DNA of 64,000 nt from Achatina immaculata (Eukaryota > Mollusca > Gastropoda > Stylommatophora > Achatinidae): positions 50,100,840 to 50,164,839 of the forward strand of contig CM019702.1 in the NCBI GenBank assembly GCA_009760885.1, written 5' to 3'. Below the pieces are notes generated by a model. That model was not told the origin of the DNA. It ran no database searches and saw only the letters and a list, made by a program, of their open reading frames with translations. Shown here one piece after another: positions 12,983 to 23,187 of this stretch. Within the stretch, counting starts at the first letter, position 1. The number at the start of each line of letters is the position of its first letter. The position numbers and the translations under genes were made by a program.

Positions 12983-14301
12983 TCACAAGACACTGGGGAC
13001 ATCGCTTTCAGGGGTTCCCCTAGAATTAATTTCCCGACTCAAGTCAATTTCGTAAAAATTTATAGGAGATTCAACAGAAATATGGTAGTCTTCAATTTCT
13101 TGTTTAGCTTCCAAATCTGGGCCTATCACTTCTACTGGAAAATCTATTTTACGCGGACAATCTGGCACTTCATTGTTGGCAAATATAAGGTAAGTTGTAC
13201 TTTTCTGTTGCAAAGTTGGCGAGCATAAAGACATATTTTTTGTGTATTCAGTAACCTCAACAAGGTCATCTTGTACTGACTGACTGTGTGTAGACGATGA
13301 CTTTGATCTGACGTGTCCCCATTCTCTTGTTGATATAAGATCTTCCGGGTCAGGCACGCTCAGAAATGTTGGTTTTATTTTATCTGGACATGTAGACAAA
13401 ATAGTTCCTGTAGCACATTTGTTGTGATCTGAGTTGATAGCGACACTAGTGTCAGCATTATAGGTACTTTCTTTAGCACTTATGTTGCTGTCTGCAAGAC
13501 TATACATGGAGGGCAGATCTGGTGTTGACTCATATATCCCTAAAACATGATGTAGCTCTTGTCTTAGTCTGGAAGTACAGGCATCTAAATCTGCCTCATC
13601 GAAGACACATGCATCTTTGAAACTGTTTACTAGTGTAAAAACAAGATCAAAAGACACTGATGTTTCGTGAAAAATGTTCCCCCTCTGTTTTATACTTAGT
13701 TCACTCGTTGATTTAGAACGTTTTCCAGTAGCCAATGGCATAAGTTTGTTTTTGGTGCGGAAATTTTTGGCACATGATGATGATGTTGATGATGATGATG
13801 TTGATGATGTCGTAGCTGACTGAGAGTTGTTTATGAATTTCTCGACATATTCTTGCAGAGTTATGCATCCTTGACTGTTGCGAGTGATTGTCTGAGAAAA
13901 TGTTTTTGGAAGTTCTTTCTTGTGGTACCTCACATAAACAATTGGAATTCTCTGAGCCATAGCCAAACACAAATCATGGAAGCTGGAAGAATCTTCCAGT
14001 GTCGCATCGTTAAACAAAAACACGCAGACGTCAGATTCTGCCACTACAAACTGCCTCTGTGACTGCTCACGCGGGGCTTGACCAGGACGATGGTTTATGT
14101 TACTTACTCTCACATAGAAATCCTCGCGGAGCATGTCAAGGACACCAACATGCAGAAGTCTGTCCTGTGTCCCAGTATCCAGATCATTGCACCTACTAAT
14201 CAGATGCACACGTGGTGTCCTAGCATTCTGTGCCGAGATAATGAAGCAGGGTCCAGGTGCTATACTGGCCTCAGTAACTGAAATTTGTGGAATATCCAGT
14301 C
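12983..14301 (-). CDS. Terminal exon of an unidentified gene with a TIR-like segment
   Basis: A large 3' coding exon of 439 codons with a TGA stop at the low end. The acceptor is at 14302-14304 (minus TTTATAACAG). Its first two bases complete a Gly codon begun by the exon ending at 16103, so the two join in phase. Residues about 17-28 (GPCFIISAQNAR) could be a first beta strand. Residues about 87-122 (SDVCVFLFNDA..., a C.AMA helix, IPIVYVRY) resemble the C/D part of a TIR fold, with Asp where NADase TIR domains have their Glu. Then come a Ser/Thr tract coded by a GAT-type microsatellite (residues about 160-176), a basic patch (KRSKSTSE) and an acidic, low-complexity C-terminus. TIR homology is inference; no family was firmly recognised. 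Confidence 0.75.
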
Positions 14302-14578
14302 CTGTTATAAAACATAAATTGCATTACTTTCAGTAGCTGAAATTTGTGGAATATCCAGTCCTGTTATAAAACATAAATTGCATTACTTTCAGTAACTGAA
14401 ATTTGTGGAATATCCAGTCCTGTTATAAAACATAAATTGCATTACTTTCAGTAACTGAAATTTGTGGAATATCCAGTCCTGTTATAAAACATAAATTGCA
14501 TTACTTTCAGTAACTGAAATTTGTGGAATATCCAGTCCTGTTATAAAACATAAATTGCATTACTTTCAGTAGCTGAAA
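14281..14578. repeat. 59-bp minisatellite, 5 units, duplicating a splice acceptor
   Basis: Five nearly identical 59-bp units (plus strand AAATTTGTGGAATATCCAGT, then CCTGTTATAAAACATAAATT...). On the minus strand each unit contains TTTATAACAG followed by the first bases of the downstream exon (GACTGGATATTCCACAAATT), so the acceptor and exon start of the gene at 12983-14301 are present five times in tandem. Units differ only at AGCTG/AACTG. Confidence 0.93.
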
Positions 14579-15364
14579 TACTAATTTAAAGGGAGATTTT
14601 GCAAAAAACAATGAAGAAATTAACTCTTTCAGTACTGAAAGAAACATTTAAAGAGGAATTTCGTAAAATACTCGCAGAAATTAACACTTTGAAAATTCAG
14701 AATGTATCAGATATGGGTGTTTCATAGAGTAACGATCATTTCAAATTTACATATCACACACAGACATACACACACACAAGCACACACACACACATTACAA
14801 ATCTTAGAGGCGTGACAAATCCAACATTCTCAGAAATTACACTCTCTACGATATCCGAGAGAATGCGAATACCATATTTAAGAAATGGCAACTGCAGTAA
14901 CACTAGTTCTAGTAATGAAAATAGATGAGAATATGGTACAGTTTTGCAAAAAGATAGGAGTGAGGAAAGTGGACAGAAACATGAATGGCAGAAAGCAAGG
15001 TGAGTACATCTTTGTAAGAAAGTCCTGCACTAAATGCGCCAGAAAGACGAAGTAGAGCGCAAAATGAAAGGCAACTTTTTGTGATAACCCCTTTACAACA
15101 CTTCTCAGCCAATCATTGGCTTTCAATTTGCGCTCTACTACGTCTTACTGGGTGCATGTTGTACCGGACTTTCAAGGAGGAGGTCAAAAGGCTAAGTCTA
15201 TATATGTTTCATACATATTTAGTGTTTTTATCTGTTGTGTAGTTTTTGCAGGTGATCATTGTAAAAGACTTTTTGCCGGAATATTAGATAGTGAAAGATT
15301 ATTTGTATATGTACTCATCTTGCTTTTTGGCATTCTTGTTTCTGAATACTACAGTATATTGATT
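14579..15364. other. Intronic sequence, no gene recognised
   Basis: Part of the 1.8-kb intron between the exons at 16103-16459 and 12983-14301. It holds a CA-rich microsatellite near 14757-14795 and an imperfect inverted repeat around 15035-15145 (AGACGAAGTAGAGCGCAAA against its complement). No coding signal. Confidence 0.5.
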
Positions 15365-15660
15365 AATGTTTGAAAGTTAAAGAATTAGTCACTACAATAT
15401 TTGAAAGTTAAAGAATTAGTCACTACAATGTTTGAAAGTGAAAGAATGAGTCACTAAAAATTTGAAAGTGAAAGAATGAGAGTCATGAAATATTTGAAAG
15501 TGAAAGAATGATATTCACTACAATATTTGAAAGTGAAAGAATGAGAGTCACTACAATGTTTGAAAGTAAAAGAATGAGAGTCCCTATGTTTGAAAGTGAA
15601 AGAATGAGAAAACTATACTTACAACATTTGAAAGTTAGAAAATGAGAATAATATATTTAC
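15365..15660. repeat. Degenerate minisatellite of about 35-bp units
   Basis: About eight copies of a unit near TTTGAAAGTGAAAGAATGAG plus AGTCACTACAATA, varying in length and sequence, within the same intron. Confidence 0.8.
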
Positions 15661-15699
15661 CGAACTTGAACCTTTAAAACCTTAAAAAAAATTTTTTTA

Positions 15700-15850
15700 A
15701 ATAGTATTCATGTGACTCTATACTTTATCTCCTCTCTCTATTTCTTTGTCCTGTATGTTTTTGTATGATTAAGGCTCACGCCGAAACGTCACAACTTTGT
15801 AATCGTTAAGTAATAAAGCTACTCCTACTTTTTACTATTTTATACATTCT
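15700..15850 (+). repeat. Dispersed repeat, possible Penelope-like remnant (copy 1)
   Basis: About 130 bp shared with 18085-18225 at roughly 80% identity: TATCTCCTCTCTCTATTTCT, CCTGTATGTTTTTGTATGAT, TAAGGCTCACGCCGAAACGT, then AATAAAG and CTCCTACTTTTT. The core GGC-TCAC-GCC-GAAAC resembles the stem II/GAAA part of the hammerhead motifs carried by Penelope-like elements, but the CUGAUGA half is mutated (ATGATTA). The family assignment is inference. Confidence 0.5.
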
Positions 15851-16102
15851 GAACCTTTAAAACAGTAATTGAATGTGTAAAATGAAAATCATTAGAACGT
15901 TCCCTACAGACTATAGGGTGCATGTTAAGGTAAAGAACATGAGATGTGTTTACAAATATTATGACTTTTTCTCTACCATAAACCTTACTGTCAGGGGAGC
16001 CTTACAAGATCTTGTCACATTCTATACACATGTACAAAAACATATTTCATTAGCATTTTTTAAATGTAACAGCACAAAATAAAATCATAAGCCAGAAACA
16101 AC

Positions 16103-16459
16103 CTTTGACACTGTGTTCTTTTTCATGGTGCTTTGTGACATCTGTGCTTCTTTTGTGCTTGAAGTATTCTGTCCGTCTTTGAAGGATTGCACCAACATGT
16201 TCATCTCTTACAAGCGGTTCAATAAAGTCCCAAAAATTATCCATGGATGGATCTTGGATTAAATTTGGATAAATCTGAAGTAGTTGTACACATTTAGAGA
16301 TTATATATTGATGGGTTCGAATCCAGTTAAGAGCGCTGTGATAGCTGCATCAGAAAATGGGATCGTTTTTTGTAAATGTACTAGCCATCGCTTGCACTGC
16401 AGATAGATTTCTGCCTCGTCTACTCTTTTGGTTGGTACTACACGGAAAAGTTGCCATTT
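16103..16459 (-). CDS. Internal exon of the unidentified TIR-like gene, with a one-base frameshift
   Basis: Acceptor at 16460-16462 (TTGTTTTCATGTCAG), donor at 16101-16102 (AAAG then GTTGTT). From the acceptor one frame reads KWQLFRVVPTKRVDEAEIYL... and ...VHLQKTIPFSDAAITAL. Near 16320-16345 the protein-like reading moves to the next frame, NWIRTHQYIISKCVQLLQIY, then PSMDNFWDFIEPLVRDEHVG and a basic HKRSTDVTKHHEKEHS end. Both halves look like one helical protein, so a single-base indel (assembly error or real mutation) is the simplest reading. Alternatively a shorter exon starts at an acceptor at 16345-16347. The last base G plus GA of the next exon makes GGA (Gly), so phase is kept. Family not recognised. 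Confidence 0.65.
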
Positions 16460-17600
16460 CTGACATGAAAACAATGGAAGGAGTGTTTTTTTTTTAAAAT
16501 ATTGTTCGCTTTTATTAGGACAGTGTGACAGTTATCAATTCAATCGGCTACATATAATCAGATTTATGTAATACAGTTATCAGATTGATTTGATAAAAAT
16601 ATATCGGCAGAGAGAAATAAGATATGAGGGCAGTGTTATGCAGAAATATCAAACAAATGAACCGACTCTTTTGGTTCAACATTTTTTTCTTGAATTATTG
16701 ATCTTGATAACCTGCACTAGTAAAACTCGTCTCAGATTTTAGAAGAAATACCTTGTCCATACTTTTGTGAAAGGCACGTTCTATAAATTATATAGGTAGT
16801 TCACTTTTCTGGAAAATAAAAGACTCACTGAATGAATATATTTACTGCAATAATAAGTCTGTGATTAGAAGCCTATGATTATAATTTTGCCATATACTCA
16901 TCCAATATCTAGAACAAGATATATATAGTAGATACGTAAAGTTGTATAAAAATGATACGTCTTGTATAAGCAAAATATTATCTAAATGACACATTTTAGT
17001 AAATATTATCCAAAGGACATATTTTCAGTAAATAGTATCCAAATGACACATTCCTTGTAAGAGCAAGTTGAAAGCCAGCCTAGTAGCAATGGAGTTTCTC
17101 TGCTGCCTTTTATTGATAAAAATAGCCAATGGGAAGTGGAACAATCAATAAAGTTTGTCGATTAATCAATGGAACGAGAGTCGGGCAGAGTGTAAAATCA
17201 TGTATCAGATTTTGTGACACGAAACAACCATTTCTCTCCAGAGTGCACACATAAGCGTAGAGGGAACATCTATGAGGTAGACTGAAAGTCTGCAGAGAAG
17301 ATAAGATATATGCGAGGTAAAAAGATATCTATGAAGGATTAAAGATATGTGAGAGGTAAAATAAACATGTAAAACAGCAATCTCAGAGTTCAGAAGACAG
17401 CTTGAAAGCAGATAAATTTTAACTGCTGTAGCTTGCAGAGCAGCTTCTATCGTGACTAATATCGTCAATACTTGATTTACCTAAATCACCCAAGAACAAA
17501 GAGGTTAATTAAGATTAATTAGTTAAGATTAATAATATTAATTAATCTTTTTGTTCTTGAGTGTTTTATCGGGGGCGAAGGCGCTGTCCGACCGGAAGTC
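16460..17600. other. No gene recognised
   Basis: AT-rich sequence. A minus frame at 17205-17468 is preceded by a TTTAG acceptor-like site but shows no convincing coding character. Confidence 0.4.
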
Positions 17601-17603
17601 AGC

Positions 17604-17742
17604 GATCTATAACTGACATGCTAAGGTCAGGGTTAGTGAACCATAACTGACATGCTAGTGTCAGAGTTAATGAACCATACCTGACATTGCTAAGATCAGG
17701 GTTAATGAACTATAGCTGACATGCTAAGGTCAGGGCTATTGT
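17604..17742. repeat. 34-bp minisatellite, 4 units
   Basis: Units near CATAACTGACATGCTAAGGT plus CAGGGTTAATGAAC, four copies with small indels. Confidence 0.85.
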
Positions 17743-18031
17743 ATGACACAATCCTCTGTCAGAAACAAAGAAATATGTGTGGCCCCATCATACAACGTTC
17801 TGTCAGAAACAAATATGGAACAAACTCTCTAGTGTAGAGAGCGGAACAACTGCAGACAAGTTTTTCGGCCATATTAAAGAGATATTACACACTACAAATA
17901 TACGTGTAATCCAAGTCTCCATTTAAATACTGCCTACACTCCACCATGCGCATTTCAGACAGTGTCGGACAAGCCACAGCTTCTTTCAAGTTACAGCTAA
18001 GTGCTCTGTTCATTGTATTTTTATTTAATTG

Positions 18032-18033
<2 letters not shown>

Positions 18034-18082
<49 letters not shown>
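18034..18082. repeat. (TTA)n microsatellite
   Basis: An uninterrupted run of about 16 ATT/TTA triplets, directly upstream of the second copy of the dispersed repeat. Confidence 0.95.
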
Positions 18083-18084
<2 letters not shown>

Positions 18085-18228
18085 ATAGCGTTCATGTGAA
18101 TTTATATTTTATCTCCTCTCTCTATTTCTTCGTCCTGTATGTTTTTGTATGATTAAGACTCATGCCGAAACATCGCAACAGCGTACTCTTTAAACAATAA
18201 AGATGTTCCTACTTTTTTTCCTAGCTTA
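18085..18228 (+). repeat. Dispersed repeat, possible Penelope-like remnant (copy 2)
   Basis: The second copy of the element at 15700-15850. Here the core reads TGATTAAGACTCATGCCGAA followed by ACATCG, so the putative stem is further decayed. Same orientation as copy 1. Confidence 0.5.
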
Positions 18229-18482
18229 TACATTTTGGTATCACGGTTTTACTGCAGTGGCTCCGTGTATACACTAATTATTGTGCGTTACTAATTTATT
18301 ATCTGTTCATGTTTCGCCACACGAAATTTCACCCTAAGCTCCTTCATACTGACACAGTTGCCAGTAAAATATTTTGTCCAGTCATCTTCTTGTATACCAT
18401 TTATGACGTCGCATCGATCTACTGTCTGATCTTCCTCTACCACTTTTGCGCAAGTCAGCTGATTTGCTATTTCATTTCTCTA

Positions 18483-18625
18483 GATGCAAAGCACAAAGAT
18501 GATTATTAGTCGATGAATCTGCTTCCATTGATGCAAAGCACAAAGATGATTATTAGTCGACGGATCTGCTTCCTTTGATGCCAAGCACAAAGATGACTAT
18601 TAGTCAACAGATCTGCGAAGTACGC
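18483..18625. repeat. 47-bp direct repeat, 3 units
   Basis: Three units start GATGCAAAGCACAAAGATGA (third GATGCCAAGCACAAAGATGA) at 18483, 18530 and 18577, an exact 47-bp period. Confidence 0.9.
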
Positions 18626-18669
18626 AGTGATTCGACATGCTGTTGACTTAGAGATTCAGCTTGAATTTT

Positions 18670-19885
18670 CCTAGCTTGTTCATTGAGTCATAATTCATCT
18701 TATGTTCATCAAGTCTAAATTCATGATTATGTCTTCAGCTGACTCTAGCATTTCATAAAGTCATCCGAAATTCATCTTATGTCTTCAGTTGGCACTACCA
18801 TGTTCATCAAATCAAAACTCATTATTATGCCTTCAGCTAACTCTAGCATGTTCATAAAGTCAAAATTCATGATTATGTCTTCAGCTGACTCTAGCATGTT
18901 CATCAAGTCAAAATTCATGATTATGTCTTCAGCTGACTCTAGCATGTTCATCAAGTTAAAATTCATGACTATGTCTTCAGCTGACTCTAGCATGTTCATA
19001 AAGTCATCCGAAATTCATCTTATGTCTTCAGTTGGCTCTACCATGTTCATGATTATCTCTTCAGCTGACTCTAGCATGTTCATGAAGCCAAAATTCATGA
19101 TTATGTCTTCAGCTGAATCTAGCATGTTCGTAAAATCATCCAAAATTCATCTTATGTCTTCAGTTGGCTATAGCATGTTCATCAAATCAAAATTCATGAT
19201 TATGTCTTCAGCTAGCTCTAGCATGTTCATCAAGTCAAAATTCATGATTATGTCTTCAGCTGACTCTAGCATGTTCATCAAGTCTAAATTCATGATTATG
19301 CCTTCAGTTGACTCTAGCATGTTCATCAAGTCAAAATTCATGATTATGCCTTCAGCTGACTCTAGCATGTTCATCAAGTCTAAATTCATGATTATGCCTT
19401 CAGTTGACTCTAGCATGTTCATCAAGTCATCCGAAATTTATCTTATGTCTTCAGTTGGCACTACCATGTTCATCAAATCAAAATTCATGATTATGTCTTC
19501 AGCTGACTCTAGCATGTTCATCAAGTCAAAATTCATGATTATGTCTTCAGCTGGCTCTACTATGTTCATCAAGTCAAAATTCATGATTATGCCTTCAGCT
19601 GACTCTAGCATGTTCATCAAGTCAAAATTCATGATTATGCCTTCAGCTAACTGTAGCATGTTCATCAAGTAAAAAGTCATGATTATGTCTTCAGCTGACT
19701 CTAGCATGTTCATCATGTCAAAATTCATGATTATGTCTTCAGCTGACTCTAGCATTTTATCAAGTCAAAATTCCTGATTATGTCTTCAGCTGACTATAGC
19801 ATGTTCATAGAGTCAAAATTCATGATTATGTCTTCAGCTGACTCTAGCATGTTCATAGAGTCAAAATTCATCTTATATCTTCAGC
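18670..19885. repeat. 48-bp satellite array (block 1), about 24 units
   Basis: Unit of 48 bp: TCATGATTATGTCTTCAGCT, GACTCTAGCATGTTCATCAA, GTCAAAAT. Some units carry an internal deletion or the variant TCATCCGAAATTCATCTTAT. As 48 is divisible by 3 the array is open on both strands (plus SADSSMFIKSKFMIMS; minus MNMLESAEDIIMNFDL), giving frames such as 18779-19672 that I regard as satellite artefacts. Confidence 0.93.
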
Positions 19886-19989
19886 TGGCTCAGAGAGATG
19901 GGCTCTCCTGGGTTAAATTCTGCCCTCATACCTGGACTGACCCAGCAAGCGGGCGGTGCATCTCTTTACCGCTTGACTCTTAACACAGG

Positions 19990-20640
19990 AAGAGTAGATG
20001 GACTGATAAAACGACCAAGAAATGTTAAAATTCAAAGAGACAGAAAAGCGATTCTTAACAGCTAACAGAAAATCTGTTGAACATAGATACTGCACATAGC
20101 TTACGTAGATCAGGACAAAAGCATCTGATGGAGTAGATAGATATAAACTGTGGGAAATCTTACAGCATCATGGAGTTAGTACACATCTGATCAACCTTTG
20201 GGAAAATCTATATGAAAACAGTCAGTGAAGAGTTAGAACAAATGCAGGACACTCTGAACCACTCATCATAAAATCTGGAGTGAGGCTATCTCCCTTACTT
20301 GTCATAACATACACTGACAACATCTACAAAGAAGCTAACATACATAGTAAAAACTCCACCACAGAGCTGCCCGTCAGCCAAACCCCAGAAAGAATGCTGA
20401 TAATCCCACAACACCTTCTAGAAGACATACCCAGTAGGAGGACTATAAACGAACTCCTTTTTGCTGACATCAAGCACTTATAGTCACATCAGAAAAAGAC
20501 CTACAGCAGAACATGGATAACTTAGCAAGGGCATGTTACAGCCACAACATGGAGATCAGTGCTAAAAAGATAGAAGTCATGACCATAGGGAGAGAAGAAA
20601 TCCGAACAAAGATCCTCAGACAATCACCCGTTGAAACAAG
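19990..20640 (+). mobile_element. LINE family D reverse-transcriptase fragment (copy 1)
   Basis: Degenerate plus-strand reverse-transcriptase sequence: the catalytic-finger region is recognisable across frames, then GVRLSPLLVITYTDNIYKEA (the 'G-x-x-L-S-P-x-L' motif) and INELLFADIK, where the YADD box has decayed to FADI. Ends at the duplication breakpoint. Confidence 0.7.
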
Positions 20641-20642
20641 TG

Positions 20643-21195
20643 AAAATTCATGATTATGCCTTCAGCTGACTCTAGCATGTTCATCAAGTCTAAATTCATG
20701 ATTATGCCTTCAGTTGACTCTAGCATGTTCATCAAGTCATCCGAAATTTATCTTATGTCTTCAGTTGGCACTACCATGTTCATCAAATCAAAATTCATGA
20801 TTATGTCTTCAGCTGACTCTAGCATGTTCATCAAGTCAAAATTCATGATTATGTCTTCAGCTGGCTCTACTATGTTCATCAAGTCAAAATTCATGATTAT
20901 GCCTTCAGCTGACTCTAGCATGTTCATCAAGTCAAAATTCATGATTATGCCTTCAGCTAACTGTAGCATGTTCATCAAGTAAAAAGTCATGATTATGTCT
21001 TCAGCTGACTCTAGCATGTTCATCATGTCAAAATTCATGATTATGTCTTCAGCTGACTCTAGCATTTTATCAAGTCAAAATTCATGATTATGTCTTCAGC
21101 TGACTATAGCATGTTCATAGAGTCAAAATTCATGATTATGTCTTCAGCTGACTCTAGCATGTTCATAGAGTCAAAATTCATCTTATATCTTCAGC
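20643..21195. repeat. 48-bp satellite array (block 2), about 11 units
   Basis: The second block of the 48-bp array, carried by the 1.31-kb duplication. Confidence 0.93.
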
Positions 21196-21299
21196 TGGCT
21201 CAGAGAGATGGGCTCTCCTGGGTTAAATTCTGCCCTCATACCTGGACTGACCCAGCAAGCGGGCGGTGCATCTCTTTACCGCTTGACTCTTAACACAGG

Positions 21300-22540
21300 A
21301 AGAGTAGATGGACTGATAAAACGACCAAGAAATGTTAAAATTCAAAGAGACAGAAAAGCGATTCTTAACAGCTAACAGAAAATCTGTTGAACATAGATAC
21401 TGCACATAGCTTACGTAGATCAGGACAAAAGCATCTGATGGAGTAGATAGATATAAACTGTGGGAAATCTTACAGCATCATGGAGTTAGTACACATCTGA
21501 TCAACCTTTGGGAAAATCTATATGAAAACAGTCAGTGAAGAGTTAGAACAAATGCAGGACACTCTGAACCACTCATCATAAAATCTGGAGTGAGGCTATC
21601 TCCCTTACTTGTCATAACATACACTGACAACATCTACAAAGAAGCTAACATACATAGTAAAAACTCCACCACAGAGCTGCCCGTCAGCCAAACCCCAGAA
21701 AGAATGCTGATAATCCCACAACACCTTCTAGAAGACATACCCAGTAGGAGGACTATAAACGAACTCCTTTTTGCTGACATCAAGCACTTATAGTCACATC
21801 AGAAAAAGACCTACAGCAGAACATGGATAACTTAGCAAGGGCATGTTACAGCCACAACATGGAGATCAGTGCTAAAAAGATAGAAGTCATGACCATAGGG
21901 AGAGAAGAAATCCGAACAAAGATCCTCAGACAATCACCCGTTGAAACAAGTGAAACATTTCAAATACCTAGGTAGCATAATATCATCCTCAAGAACAAGT
22001 GATGCTGAGATTGAGAACAGATGCAATAAAGCAAATCATGTCATTGGACAAATAACTCCGTTACTGAAAAACAAATACATCACAGCTAAAACGAAAAGGA
22101 CACTGTACATCAAAATTCCAATTCTATGCTATCAATGTCAAACATGGACACTAACAGCCAAGAACAGAAGAAAGATCCTCACGACAGAAATGAGATGGTT
22201 AAGGAGAATACTAAATGTGACAAGAAGAGAACAAATAAGAAATGACACCATCAAGGCAAAGGTTGGAGTAACACCAGTATTAGACTATATCCAAAATACA
22301 GCAAATCAGATGGTTTGGTCATGTTACACAGTTGCCACAAGACAGTATATCACAGAAAACATTCACACTAAGATTTGTAGGTAACAGAGGAAGAGGCCGC
22401 CCACCCAGGAGATGGGGAGAGGAAATTACAGCAGCATTAAATATCCCATAATATGAAGCAAGTCGTCGAGCTCTATCAAGACGTCTGTTTGTCTCCTCAA
22501 CACCGAAAGGTATATGAGGAAGGAGACAAGAAAAGACAAG
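21300..22540 (+). mobile_element. LINE family D reverse-transcriptase fragment (copy 2, to 3' end)
   Basis: It repeats the fragment at 19990-20640 and then continues: KQVKHFKYLGSIISSSRTSD and EIENRCNKANHVIGQ (thumb region), the 'T.K..LY..' segment, TAKNRRKILTTEMRWLRRIL, then RGRPPxRWGEEITAALNIP in a broken frame and the 3' end TCCTCAACACCGAAAGGTAT with a GGAGACAAGAAAAGACAAG tail. The same tail stands alone at 27080-27142. Stops and frameshifts make it inactive. Confidence 0.8.
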
Positions 22541-22719
22541 TCTTCCGTCAGCTCAGAACTTTGTCAAAGTCATGGTTTCCATTGTTAGACTACTTGTTGC
22601 AGGAAAACCACCACTGGCTTGTTAGACTGTTCTGTCATTTGCCTTTACTGTGAAAGCCAGGCAAACCTTTATCCACAAGTCACTGCATATCATGTATATA
22701 AATAAAGGCGGTGCCATAC

Positions 22720-22811
22720 CTGGTGTTTTCACTGACTTCAACATCCACAGCACCAGGCAGGCCATCTTCGATCAGTTCTGTAAGCCGGTGCAAAACTTTC
22801 AGCCCTGCCAT
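22720..22811 (-). CDS. First coding exon of an unidentified gene, head-to-head with RCE1
   Basis: An ATG in good context (AAGGGATGG) opens 30 codons plus two bases, MAGLKVLHRLTELIEDGLPG... to ...VSENT(R), ending at a near-perfect donor CAG|GTATGG (GT at 22718-22719). Phase 2 at the donor. Five codons of an upstream ORF (ATGGATGAAAACAAATAA) lie just before the start. The protein is soluble and charged; I do not recognise it. Downstream exons must lie at lower coordinates. The exon at 16103-16459 is on the same strand but its phase does not join directly, so a linking exon would be needed. It could also be a separate gene. Confidence 0.65.
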
Positions 22812-22819
22812 CCCTTATT

Positions 22820-23025
22820 TGTTTTCATCCATTATAGTTCTCTCTCTCTCTCCTCCCCCCACCCACCCACACACACAAACACACACACACAAGCCTTCAG
22901 GTCCACCCTTGAAAGAGGAAAACCTTCCTGTAAAACCACCAGGTGAACTCTACTCTTATAGGACCTGATAGCAGCAATATACTCTGCATCGTCGATCTAG
23001 TTCTATGGGAACACGGCATAAAATA
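22820..23025 (-). promoter_or_regulatory. Presumed 5' UTR/promoter of the minus gene; also copy 1 of a direct repeat
   Basis: Directly upstream of the minus start codon: a GA-rich then GT-rich microsatellite, then GGTGGTTTTACAGGAAGG and CTGATAGCAGCAATATACTC (plus-strand reading). The block recurs at 25367-25553, on the far side of a LINE and close to the RCE1 start. Position suggests a shared promoter of a divergent pair; no core promoter motif was proven. Confidence 0.4.
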
Positions 23026-23187
23026 ACGAAGTATGCATTAGTTATAAAAGCAGGTTATGAATCGTGCATGAGTTTATATTACAACAAATGGTATGTATAT
23101 CTGACAATAAACAGAAAGTTAGTGGCAATGGGATAACACAGGGACAAAAGACCCTTCCATGATACAATGCGTGAGACGTAGTTATAA

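Larger units (their letters stand above)
19333..21952. repeat. 1.31-kb tandem segmental duplication (2 copies)
   Basis: Bases 19333-20642 and 20643-21952 match at a constant 1310-bp offset. One difference seen is CCTGATTATG at 19772 against CATGATTATG at 21082. Each copy contains the end of the 48-bp array and the adjoining LINE fragment, so the duplication is younger than both. In copy 2 the LINE continues past the breakpoint (GAAACATTTCAAATACC). Confidence 0.93.

Noticed and set aside
16300..16345. GGGTTCGAATCC resembling a tRNA B box
   Set aside because: No A box or cloverleaf around it, and it lies within a protein-like exon on the other strand.
17205..17468. 87-codon minus frame with an upstream TTTAG
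   Set aside because: The joined phase with known exons meets a stop, and the composition is not protein-like.
18779..19672. 297-codon frame with SSMFIKSKFMIM repeats
   Set aside because: It comes from the 48-bp satellite, also open on the opposite strand.
19888..19985. Minus-strand GCGGTAAAGAGATGCACC resembling a tRNA-derived SINE A box
   Set aside because: No convincing B box or acceptor stem; only partial similarity to 26575-26670. Not enough to name a SINE.
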